Shown piece after piece: positions 1 through 7,415 of a stretch of 21,085 nt of DNA (its first letter is position 1; every line of letters begins with the position of its first letter). The notes under the pieces are model-generated. The model worked only from the letters and a program-made list of their open reading frames with translations. It made no database searches and had not been told where the DNA came from. Made by a program: the position numbers and the translations under genes. This DNA comes from WHSP01 sp964424945 (GTDB lineage: Bacteria; Gemmatimonadota; Gemmatimonadetes; Longimicrobiales; Longimicrobiaceae): assembly GCA_964424945.1 (NCBI GenBank), contig CAYRLB010000044.1, positions 1-21,085 on the forward strand, in the 5' to 3' direction.

Positions 1-48
1 TCACCTTTCATGTGCCTTCTTCGTCCAAGACACCCCAGTAGTGAACGG

Positions 49-2532
49 ATGATGCCCGGGAAGAACCTTCGGACCGCCCTGATCTTCGGGGCGGTCGTCG
101 CCATGGGGTATGTTGTACCCCTTTCAGCTCAGGTGCCGGCGCCGGCGGGCGGGGTAGATCCCGCCGCCGCGCCGGCGCAGCCTGCCGGTGTCGTCGTCGA
201 CACCTTCATCGTTCGCGGCAACGAGCGCATCGAGGCCGCGAACATCCGCGTCGTATCCAGTCTCCCTCCCAGCGGATCTTCAGTTACGAATCAGCAGATC
301 GAAACGGCAATTCGCCGGCTGATGGAGACCAATCAGTTCGAGTGGGTCGAGATCTATGCCGTCGAGCTGCCGGACGATCGCCTTGGCCTTTACCTGGACG
401 TCCAGGAGCGGCCATTCATCGCCGGATTCGACTTCGAGGGGCTCGCGCGCATCAGTGCGGGGAGCGTCCGGGACACCGTCGGGCTTTCGGGGGAGATGCC
501 GCTGCGCCCGCAGCTGATTTTCGAGACCGAGCAGGCGATCCGGAATCTTCTGGGTGCGCAGGGCGTTCAGTTGGCGGGGATCGACACCTCGATGGTTCCG
601 GTTCCGGAACGACCCGGCGTCTACCGGCTCGTCTTCAACGTCGAGGAGGGCAACCGCCTCGCGATTGCGGATGTCGAGTTCACCGGGAACGAGGCGTTCA
701 CGGACGATCAGCTTCGCTCCGCGATGGCGACCCAGCCGGAAGGCTTCCTCTGGTTCCGGATGGGCAGGTTCGACCGGGATACCTTCCAGCGCGATCTGAT
801 GCAGGCGCTTCCGAGCTTCTATGGAGCGAACGGGTACATCGACTTCGCGGTGGTTTCGGATACGCTCATCATCGATCCGGTATCGGGCAAGGCGAGGATC
901 CAGATCGCCGTGAACGAGGGGCCGCAGTATCGACTCGGCGACTTCAGCATCGAAGGGGCGCGGCGGTTCCCGAACGAGCAGCTCGAGCCGATGTTCACGG
1001 AGCGTAGGCGTTCGGTCCTGGGGCTTCCCTTCGGGGGACGGTCCTCCCGGGAAGAGGGTGAGGTCTTCGATCGGTCGGCGCTCGAGGATGCGACCCGGCA
1101 GGTGTATCAGCTCTATCGGAACGATGGCTATCTGATGGTTGGCATCGAGCCGCTCGTCGAGAGGCGCGAGGACGAGAATGGCACGCCGGTCGTCGATGTG
1201 ACATGGCTGATTGAAGAGGGCAGTCCGGTCTATGTGAACACCATCTCGATTGCGGGGAACACGTTCACGCATGAGTCGGTGATCCGGGACAGGATCGTCA
1301 TCTATCCGGGTGATGTGTTCAGCGAGGACCGGTACATCCAGAGCTATCGGAGTATCGCGGCGCTCGGGTTCTTCGAGACGCCGCTGCCCGAGCCCGAGAT
1401 GAGGCAGAATCTCGAGAACAACACCGTCGATATCGTTTTCCGCGTCCAGGAGAAGCAGACGGGGTCGATCAACTTCGGTACATCGATCGGCGGAGGCGGT
1501 TACTACGGCGGGTCGGGGGGGCTTTCCGGCTTCCTCGGGTACAGCCAGCCGAATCTCTTCGGGCAGGCCAAGCAGGCGAATATCCAGGCGGAGTACGGGT
1601 ATGGGCGGAGCTCGTTCATGGCGTCCTATACCGACCCCGCGCTGCTCGGCACCCGGAACTCAGGCAGCATTTCCGTCTATCATACGGACGACCGATACCG
1701 CGGCTTCAGCTTCAGCGACGGACGGTACGTGCGGACGGGTGGATCGCTCCAGTACGGCTTCCCGCTCCTCGACTTCCGCTGGACGCGGGCTTTCGCCGGG
1801 TACTCGCTCTCGAAGTATCGCTATGAGGCACGCGATGCCGACGACTGCGAGATCGGAAGCATCTTCTGCCAGCCGTCGGCTCTCGCGAGCAACCTCTCGC
1901 TGGCGGTCACGCGTGACACGAAGGATCACCCCATGTTCCCGACGCAGGGAACGCGGCAGAACGTCACGATTCAGCAGACCGGCGGTCCTCTGGGCGGCGA
2001 TGGAAACTTCCAGAAGCTGATGGGGCAGGCGGAGTGGTGGGTGCCGGTCGGTCAGTTCGGCGGGTCGGGTGGTGGACGGCCGATTCCGATGACGCTGGGG
2101 TTCAGCACCCGCGTCGGAACGGTGTTCGGAGACGCTTCGCGTTTCCCCCTCGAACGCTTCTTCCTGGGCGGCACGCAGTTCGGCCAGTCGCTACGCGGGT
2201 ATGATGAGTCGACGGTCACGCCTTTCGGGTATTACGATCGCGACGACCCCTTCTTCTCGAGCAACAACAGGCTCGGGAATGCCTTCATGGTTGTGTCGGG
2301 GGAGTACGCGATCCGCGTTTCGGACGGTATCTCGGTGTCGGCGTTCGCGGAAGGCGGAAACATCTGGACGAGTGCTCAGGACATCAACCCTGCGCGGCTG
2401 TACCGCACGGTCGGTGTCGGTGCGATGGTCGTGACCCCCTTCGGGCCGCTCGGAATCGACGTCGGCTACGGGTTCGATCGGCCGGAGCCGGGCTGGAAGT
2501 TCCACTTCAAGATCAATCAACCTGGCTTCTAG
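49..2532 (+). CDS. bamA: BamA, outer-membrane protein assembly factor
   Basis: BamA is the Omp85 core of the BAM complex and folds and inserts beta-barrel proteins into the outer membrane. With the ATG at 49 the protein has 827 residues, normal for the family. It begins with a signal peptide (PGKNLR, then a hydrophobic run ending near SAQ). About five POTRA repeats cover roughly residues 48-470, for example FIVRGNERI at the start of the first. A 16-strand-type barrel runs from about 475 to the end. The loop-6 motif LRGY is at residues 715-718, and the chain ends in the aromatic-terminated strand FHFKINQPGF. A Gly-rich segment opens the barrel. An in-frame ATG at 10 would add 13 residues before the signal peptide, so I prefer 49 (or the adjacent ATG at 52). 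It is followed 20 bases later by a Skp-like chaperone gene, the classic bamA-skp-lpxD order. The identification is secure; only the start is uncertain. Confidence 0.96.
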   Translation: MMPGKNLRTALIFGAVVAMGYVVPLSAQVPAPAGGVDPAAAPAQPAGVVVDTFIVRGNERIEAANIRVVSSLPPSGSSVTNQQIETAIRRLMETNQFEWVEIYAVELPDDRLGLYLDVQERPFIAGFDFEGLARISAGSVRDTVGLSGEMPLRPQLIFETEQAIRNLLGAQGVQLAGIDTSMVPVPERPGVYRLVFNVEEGNRLAIADVEFTGNEAFTDDQLRSAMATQPEGFLWFRMGRFDRDTFQRDLMQALPSFYGANGYIDFAVVSDTLIIDPVSGKARIQIAVNEGPQYRLGDFSIEGARRFPNEQLEPMFTERRRSVLGLPFGGRSSREEGEVFDRSALEDATRQVYQLYRNDGYLMVGIEPLVERREDENGTPVVDVTWLIEEGSPVYVNTISIAGNTFTHESVIRDRIVIYPGDVFSEDRYIQSYRSIAALGFFETPLPEPEMRQNLENNTVDIVFRVQEKQTGSINFGTSIGGGGYYGGSGGLSGFLGYSQPNLFGQAKQANIQAEYGYGRSSFMASYTDPALLGTRNSGSISVYHTDDRYRGFSFSDGRYVRTGGSLQYGFPLLDFRWTRAFAGYSLSKYRYEARDADDCEIGSIFCQPSALASNLSLAVTRDTKDHPMFPTQGTRQNVTIQQTGGPLGGDGNFQKLMGQAEWWVPVGQFGGSGGGRPIPMTLGFSTRVGTVFGDASRFPLERFFLGGTQFGQSLRGYDESTVTPFGYYDRDDPFFSSNNRLGNAFMVVSGEYAIRVSDGISVSAFAEGGNIWTSAQDINPARLYRTVGVGAMVVTPFGPLGIDVGYGFDRPEPGWKFHFKINQPGF

Positions 2533-2541
2533 GCCTCCATC

Positions 2542-2547
2542 AGGTGA
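2542..2547 (+). promoter_or_regulatory. Ribosome binding site deciding the skp/ompH start
   Basis: AGGTGA lies 5 bases before the ATG at 2553. It supports that ATG over the GTG at 2544, which overlaps the site itself. Confidence 0.6.
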
Positions 2548-2552
2548 AACGA

Positions 2553-3104
2553 ATGATTCGAACCTTTGTACGTGGAGCATTACTCGTAGCGGCCGTCACA
2601 GCCGCCGGAGCCGCACCCGCACTGGCACAGACGCCCAAGTTGGGGATCGTCAATTCGCAGGCGCTTCTGTCACAGGCGCCGGGTACCGCCGCCGCGATGG
2701 CCGCGTTCGAGCAGGCGCTCCAGGGGTATGAGCAGGAGATCATCGGACTGGAGAATGAGCTGCAGGCGCTTCAGGACAGCCTGGATCGGCAGGGCGCCAC
2801 GCTGACGGCGGCAGTTCGTCAGCAGCGGGCGGAGGAGATCCAGCAGAAGTACGTCGCGTACCAGATTCGTCAGCAGGAGCTCGATGAGGAGGCGCAGATG
2901 ACGCGCAACAACCTCGTCGGTCCGATCGTTCAGCAGATCGAGACGATCGTCGAGCAGGTACGTACCGAGGGCGGATATGCGATTATTTTCGACGTGGCGA
3001 GTGGTCCCACCGTCTTCGCCGCGGATCCTGCGCTCGATGTCACACAGGAGGTATTGAATCGGCTGAGAGAGGCGCCAGCGGTTTCGACGCCCGCGACGCC
3101 CTGA
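2553..3104 (+). CDS. skp: OmpH/Skp family periplasmic chaperone
   Basis: This is a Skp (OmpH) family protein, a periplasmic holdase that carries unfolded outer-membrane proteins to BAM. From the ATG at 2553 it has 183 residues. A signal peptide (basic MIRTFVRG, a hydrophobic Ala/Val stretch, cleavage after ALA before QTPKLG) leads into the family's first strand KLGIVNSQALL. A long Gln/Glu-rich helical region follows at about residues 45-130 and would form the tentacle-like coiled-coil arms. A final strand GYAIIFDVASG closes the core and a short Pro/Thr-rich tail ends the protein. It follows bamA by 20 bases, so co-transcription is likely, and an intrinsic terminator follows. A GTG at 2544 would add three residues. 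Family assignment is firm; sequence conservation is low, as usual for Skp. Confidence 0.92.
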   Translation: MIRTFVRGALLVAAVTAAGAAPALAQTPKLGIVNSQALLSQAPGTAAAMAAFEQALQGYEQEIIGLENELQALQDSLDRQGATLTAAVRQQRAEEIQQKYVAYQIRQQELDEEAQMTRNNLVGPIVQQIETIVEQVRTEGGYAIIFDVASGPTVFAADPALDVTQEVLNRLREAPAVSTPATP

Positions 3105-3127
3105 GGTGAGGTCGGTTTTTGGAACAG

Positions 3128-3162
3128 GCCTGCAGCTCCCACAGCTGCAGGCTTTTCATTTT
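3128..3162 (+). terminator. Intrinsic terminator between skp/ompH and lpxD
   Basis: A perfect 10-bp stem (GCCTGCAGCT at 3128-3137 pairing with AGCTGCAGGC at 3143-3152) encloses a 5-base loop and is followed by TTTTCATTTT. It sits in the 72-base gap before lpxD, so it could end the bamA-skp transcript or attenuate read-through into the lipid A genes. Confidence 0.8.
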
Positions 3163-3176
3163 GCCAGGCTGTGATC

Positions 3177-4208
3177 ATGTCGCGACTGACCGCGGGTGAG
3201 ATATGCGCCCTCGTGGAGGGGGAGTTGCAGGGGGATGAAAGCCGTGCAGTACATGGAGTTGCGCCTCTCGATACGGCTGGACCGGAGGCGCTTTCGTTTG
3301 TTGCGAGCACCCGTTACCTCCCGTATCTTCAGGCCACTCGGGCCGGGATCGTTCTGATCGTCGAAGGCATGGCCGGGGCGGTACCTGAGGGGTCTGTGGG
3401 GATCGTCGTCCGGGATCCGCATCAGGCGCTGTATACCGTTCTGACCCAACTTTACCCGTCGAGCAGGGTAAAGAGCGACGTGCATTCCTCCGCTGTCGTG
3501 GCGAGTTCAGCCCGCGTTGCGGAAGATGTGTCGATCGGCCCGTACGCGGTCATCGGTGATGACGTCGAGATCGGATCCGGGACGGTCGTGGGTGCGCACG
3601 CGGTCATCGGTCGGGGCGTTCGCATGGGATCGGATGTCGTCATCCATCCGCACGCGACGATTCAGGAAGAGGTTCGCATCGGCGACCGCTGCGTCATCCA
3701 TAGCGGAGCGAGAGTCGGGAACCATGGATTCGGCTTCATCTTCAGGGATGGGGGATTCCAGAAGATTCCCCAGGTCGGCGGCTGCGTGCTGGAGGATGAT
3801 GTCGAGGTCGGACCGAACTGCAACATTGACCGCGGTTCGATCGGCGATACTGTGGTAGGGCGGGGTACCAAGATCGACGCGCTCGTTCATCTCGGTCATA
3901 ACGTCCGGGTCGGGCGGCATGTGATGTTTGCGGGACAGGCGGGTGTCTCAGGTAGCACGACCATCGGTGACGGGGCTGCGCTTGGCGGCCAGGTCGGCGT
4001 GGGAGGGCATCTGAGCATCGGTCGCGGCGCCCGGATCGGTGCCCAGGCAGGGGTCATCTCGGATGTTCCGGCTGGGGAGACGTACTCCGGCTATCCGGCG
4101 CGGCCTCATCGTGAAGCCCTGAAGGCTCAGGCGGGTGCGTTCCGACTTCCGGAACTGCTTCGCCGGTTGAAGAAGCTGGAGCAGGCGATCTTCGGCGGCG
4201 ACAAGTGA
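3177..4208 (+). CDS. lpxD: LpxD, UDP-3-O-(3-hydroxyacyl)glucosamine N-acyltransferase
   Basis: LpxD adds the N-linked 3-hydroxyacyl chain from ACP to UDP-3-O-acyl-glucosamine, the third step of lipid A synthesis in the cytoplasm. From the ATG at 3177 it has 343 residues, normal for LpxD. Residues 1-100 form the uridine-binding domain (LTAGEICALVEGEL, GVAPLDTAGPEALSFVAS). Residues 105-315 are left-handed beta-helix hexapeptide repeats (IGPYAVIGDDVEIG and similar), and a C-terminal helix follows. The catalytic His of the GHNV motif is His241 (Escherichia coli His239), and His278 in GGHLSIG matches E. coli His276. The ATG at 3177 has AGG eight bases upstream; a GTG at 3171 is the alternative. 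It lies just after an intrinsic terminator and 32 bases before lpxC-fabZ. Confidence 0.95.
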   Translation: MSRLTAGEICALVEGELQGDESRAVHGVAPLDTAGPEALSFVASTRYLPYLQATRAGIVLIVEGMAGAVPEGSVGIVVRDPHQALYTVLTQLYPSSRVKSDVHSSAVVASSARVAEDVSIGPYAVIGDDVEIGSGTVVGAHAVIGRGVRMGSDVVIHPHATIQEEVRIGDRCVIHSGARVGNHGFGFIFRDGGFQKIPQVGGCVLEDDVEVGPNCNIDRGSIGDTVVGRGTKIDALVHLGHNVRVGRHVMFAGQAGVSGSTTIGDGAALGGQVGVGGHLSIGRGARIGAQAGVISDVPAGETYSGYPARPHREALKAQAGAFRLPELLRRLKKLEQAIFGGDK

Positions 4209-4240
4209 ACTCTTTCAGATATTTTTTCGGCTGACGCCGG

Positions 4241-5530
4241 ATGACGATACCATTACAAAGTACCCTTGGTGAAACAGGGGAGATCGAAGGCGTAGGTCTT
4301 CACACGGGGGAGCGGGCGCGCCTGCGATTGCAGCCGGCGCCTGTGAACACCGGAATTCGGTTCAGGCGGACCGACCTGGAGGGTTCTCCGGAGATCCCCG
4401 CGCTGGTGGACTCCGTCGTGGATTTCGATCGGGGCACCACGCTCGGGGTCGGCGACGCGCAGGTACGGACCGTCGAGCATGTACTTTCGGCGCTCGCCGG
4501 GGCGGGCGTCGACAATGCCTACGTCGATGTCGATGGGCCTGAACCTCCGGCCGGGGACGGCAGCGCGCTGGTGTTCGCTGAACTCATTCGCTCCTCCGGG
4601 GTCGTTGAGCAGAGTGAACCGGCCAGGGTCCTCGAGATCCGGAAGCCGGTAACCGTCGAGGAGGGCGGGAGCCGGTATGTAGCGTCGCCCGCGGGCGCGT
4701 TCGAAGTTTCCGCGACGATCCGGTTCGACCACCCGCTCATCGGGCGTCAGTTCTACTCGCACGTACTCGATCCTTCATCGTACCGGAAGGATGTCGAGTC
4801 GGCCCGGACCTTCGGATTTCTGAACGAAGTCGAGGAGTTGCGGCGGCGCGGGCTGGCCAAGGGTGGATCTATCGACAACGCAATCGTTCTAACGGAGAGC
4901 GGCCTTCATGACGGCGTGTCGCTTCGCTTTCCGGATGAGTTTGCGCGTCACAAGGTACTCGACCTGGTCGGCGACCTGTCGCTGGTCGGGGCACGGATCC
5001 GCGGTCACGTGGTAGCGGACCGGCCGAGCCACCGTGGCAATATTGCATTGGCAAGGCAGCTTCTTGCGGATGCGAATGCCGCTGCGGCGCCCGGCCCCCG
5101 GATGGAGATACAGCAGATTCTTCAGTATCTCCCGCACCGGTACCCGCTGCTGCTCGTCGACCGGATTCTCGAATTCGAAGACAGGAAGCGGATCGTCGGT
5201 CTGAAGAATGTGACGATCAACGAGCCCTTCTTCGCGGGCCATTTCCCCGGCCATCCGATCATGCCGGGGGTGCTGATCATCGAGGCGATGGCTCAGGTGG
5301 GGGGATTGCTGCTCATGAACGCGATCGACAATCCGGAGGATAAGATCGTTCTGTTCATGGCGTTGGATAATGTTAAATGGAGACGGCCGGTCACACCGGG
5401 CGATCAGATTCGGTTCGAGGTCGAAGTGCTGCAGATCCGAGCCCGTACAGCCCGTATGAAGGGGCTCGGGATCGTTGACGGGCAGGTCGTCGCGGAAGCA
5501 GAAATGATGGCTCGTGTCGGCGACCGCTAA
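4241..5530 (+). CDS. lpxC/fabZ: Bifunctional LpxC deacetylase / FabZ dehydratase fusion
   Basis: This single 429-residue protein joins two enzymes. Residues 1-280 are LpxC, the zinc deacetylase that commits UDP-3-O-acyl-GlcNAc to lipid A. Its zinc ligands are His80 (VEHVLSAL), His237 and Asp241 (ARHKVLDLVGDL); Glu79 and His264 are the expected catalytic acid-base residues. Residues 285-429 are FabZ, the 3-hydroxyacyl-ACP dehydratase of fatty acid synthesis, starting near MEIQQILQYLPHRYP. Its catalytic pair is His334 (AGHFPGHP) and Glu348 (PGVLIIEAMAQ). All active-site residues are present in both halves, so both should be active. Such fusions are known in Bacteroidetes and relatives. Both halves act on 3-hydroxyacyl groups, one consuming the ACP-bound pool and the other committing it to lipid A. 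The ATG at 4241 has no strong Shine-Dalgarno. Confidence 0.95.
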   Translation: MTIPLQSTLGETGEIEGVGLHTGERARLRLQPAPVNTGIRFRRTDLEGSPEIPALVDSVVDFDRGTTLGVGDAQVRTVEHVLSALAGAGVDNAYVDVDGPEPPAGDGSALVFAELIRSSGVVEQSEPARVLEIRKPVTVEEGGSRYVASPAGAFEVSATIRFDHPLIGRQFYSHVLDPSSYRKDVESARTFGFLNEVEELRRRGLAKGGSIDNAIVLTESGLHDGVSLRFPDEFARHKVLDLVGDLSLVGARIRGHVVADRPSHRGNIALARQLLADANAAAAPGPRMEIQQILQYLPHRYPLLLVDRILEFEDRKRIVGLKNVTINEPFFAGHFPGHPIMPGVLIIEAMAQVGGLLLMNAIDNPEDKIVLFMALDNVKWRRPVTPGDQIRFEVEVLQIRARTARMKGLGIVDGQVVAEAEMMARVGDR

Positions 5531-5540
5531 TGATAGAGCG

Positions 5541-6338
5541 ATGTTTATAACTCAGGATCTGCAGAAGGCGGACATCCATACTACCGCCATCGTCGACCCG
5601 ACAGCGGAGATCGGCGAAGGTGTGACGATCGGGCCGTATTCGATCATCGGACCGAACGTTACGATCGGTGACCGGACCCGCGTCGGGCCGCACGTGTTGA
5701 TCGAACGCGATACGACGGTCGGCATCGATTGTGTCCTGCACAAGGGCGCGGTACTCGGGTCCGATCCGCAGGATCTCAAGTATGCGGGTGAGCCGACGCG
5801 TCTTCTGGTGGGTGACAGAACGGTCATCCGCGAGTACGCGACGCTCAATCGCGGAACTGCGGCGTTGGGCTTCACGGAGGTCGGTCAGGACTGTCTGCTC
5901 ATGGCGTACACGCACGTCGCGCACGACTGTCAGCTCGGGGATCATGTGATCCTTTCGAACTCGGTCAACATGGGTGGGCATGTGACGATCGGCGATTGGG
6001 CAATCGTCGGAGGAGTGACGCCGATCCATCAGTTCGTACGGATCGGTCAGCACGCCTTCGTCGGTGGCGCTTCGCGGGTGGCGAAGGATGTTCCTCCCTT
6101 CGTGAAGGCCGCCGGAAGCCCGATTCAGCTTTACGGGCTGAATGGGGTAGGGTTGCAGCGCCGTGGCTTTTCGGAGGAGGTTCGACGGGAGCTCAAGCGG
6201 GCGTACCGGCTCTTCTTCGCCTCTTCGCACAACACGACGCAGGCGTTGGCCATCGCGCGTGACGAGCTGACGCTCTTCCCGGAGGTCGAGACTTTCCTCT
6301 CGTTCTTCTCGGAGAGTTCCCGCGGAGTTTCCGTTTGA
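5541..6338 (+). CDS. lpxA: LpxA, UDP-N-acetylglucosamine acyltransferase
   Basis: LpxA transfers a 3-hydroxyacyl chain from ACP to the 3 position of UDP-GlcNAc (or its 3-amino analogue), the first lipid A step. From the ATG at 5541 it has 265 residues. Hexapeptide repeats run from about residue 15 to 190 (AEIGEGVTIGPYSIIG and so on), followed by the helical C-terminal domain. Matching to E. coli LpxA with a constant offset of three gives catalytic His128 (VAHDC; E. coli His125), Gln164, and Gly176 at the acyl-length ruler position (E. coli Gly173). E. coli Glu200 is replaced by Val203. A GTG at 5514 would make it overlap fabZ by 17 bases, but the ATG start fits the family better. It overlaps the next gene by four bases. 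Confidence 0.95.
   Translation: MFITQDLQKADIHTTAIVDPTAEIGEGVTIGPYSIIGPNVTIGDRTRVGPHVLIERDTTVGIDCVLHKGAVLGSDPQDLKYAGEPTRLLVGDRTVIREYATLNRGTAALGFTEVGQDCLLMAYTHVAHDCQLGDHVILSNSVNMGGHVTIGDWAIVGGVTPIHQFVRIGQHAFVGGASRVAKDVPPFVKAAGSPIQLYGLNGVGLQRRGFSEEVRRELKRAYRLFFASSHNTTQALAIARDELTLFPEVETFLSFFSESSRGVSV
6324..6327 (+). promoter_or_regulatory. Ribosome binding site supporting a TTG start at 6335
   Basis: GGAG lies 7 bases before TTG 6335. No in-frame ATG occurs before the dinucleotide-binding motif, so this site decides the unusual start of the oxidoreductase gene. Confidence 0.6.
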
Positions 6339-7333
6339 GCGGGAGCGCAACCCTTCCCATCGGGGTCGTCGGTGTCGGCAGCCTGGGTTTCCACCATGCG
6401 AGGATCCTCTCGGACCTCGCTGGTGTGAAGCTGATCGGTATCAACGATACGGATCAGGCCCGCGGGAAGAAGGTCGCTGAGGATCTGAACACGACCTTCT
6501 ACCCGGACCTCGACGATCTGCTTGGCAGAATCGAGGCTGCCGTTGTCGCCGTTCCCACGACGTACCACGCTGAAGTCTCCCTGGCCGCGCTGCAGCGCGG
6601 CGTTCATCTCCTGATCGAGAAGCCGCTGGCGCCGACCCTGGCCGAGGCGGACGCCATCCTTGAGGCGGCGGAGGCGACCGGCGCCCTCGTTGCGACGGGG
6701 CATGTCGAGCGTTTCAACCCGGCCGTTCGCGCGTGCGAGCCCTATGTGGAGATGCCGCGCTTCGTGGAGTCGCATCGCCTCGCGCCCTTCGGCCTGCGTG
6801 GGCTCGATGTCGCCGTCATCCTCGATCTGATGATACACGACATCGATCTCGTGCTGGGGCTTGTTCAGGAGCCGGTCCGGTCGGTTGACGCAGTGGGGAT
6901 CGGCGTTCTCAGCCCGACGATCGATATCGCGAATGCGCGGCTGCAGTTCAGCGGTGGCGCAGTCGCGAACATCACAGCCAGCCGGGTGTCCCGCGACAAG
7001 ATGCGGAAGATCCGTCTGTTCCAGCCGTCCGGCTACATCAGCCTCGATCTCGGCGCCGGTTCCGGCGAATTTCTCCGTCTGCGACCGGGCGCCGTACTGT
7101 CCAGTCCGGCGGCGCTGGAACATGGGCTCGAGGGGCTGGTGGAGCGGGTGGAGCTGGTGGGTGATGGAAAGGAGCCTTTGCGGGCCGAGCTGGAGTCGTT
7201 CGTCGCGGCGATCCGGGGTGCGGGCGATATCGTCGTGACCGGCGCGGACGGTCGCCGGGCGCTTGCGACGGCTCTCGAGATCGTGGAACGGACGCGTGAA
7301 AGCGCTCTTCCGACCGCCGTCAGCGGCAACTGA
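6335..7333 (+). CDS. Gfo/Idh/MocA oxidoreductase in the lipid A operon (GnnA-like candidate)
   Basis: This 332-residue NAD(P)-dependent oxidoreductase lies exactly between lpxA and lpxB. The Rossmann motif GVGSLGFHH occupies residues 13-21. The family's catalytic EKP lysine is Lys96, and the second active-site motif MIHDID contains His168 and Asp171. GHVERFNPA lies between them. The Gfo/Idh/MocA family oxidises or reduces sugars, often nucleotide sugars. In Acidithiobacillus and Leptospira the family member GnnA oxidises the 3-OH of UDP-GlcNAc so that the transaminase GnnB can make UDP-GlcNAc3N, which LpxA then N-acylates. The position here suggests the same substrate, but no aminotransferase gene is adjacent, so the function is a proposal. 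It starts with TTG inside the lpxA stop (TTGA overlap), implying translational coupling. A family member with another role in this operon is possible. Confidence 0.85.
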   Translation: MSGSATLPIGVVGVGSLGFHHARILSDLAGVKLIGINDTDQARGKKVAEDLNTTFYPDLDDLLGRIEAAVVAVPTTYHAEVSLAALQRGVHLLIEKPLAPTLAEADAILEAAEATGALVATGHVERFNPAVRACEPYVEMPRFVESHRLAPFGLRGLDVAVILDLMIHDIDLVLGLVQEPVRSVDAVGIGVLSPTIDIANARLQFSGGAVANITASRVSRDKMRKIRLFQPSGYISLDLGAGSGEFLRLRPGAVLSSPAALEHGLEGLVERVELVGDGKEPLRAELESFVAAIRGAGDIVVTGADGRRALATALEIVERTRESALPTAVSGN

Positions 7334-7415
7334 GCGTGTTGATCGTCCGCCGGCAGCCATTCCGAAGCTGTACTCGCACTCCGGCGCTTCGATCCTATCT
7401 GCCGGTGACCCATCG

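Noticed and set aside
4209..4240. T-run between lpxD and lpxC-fabZ as a terminator
   Set aside because: Six Ts are present, but no stable GC-rich hairpin precedes them.
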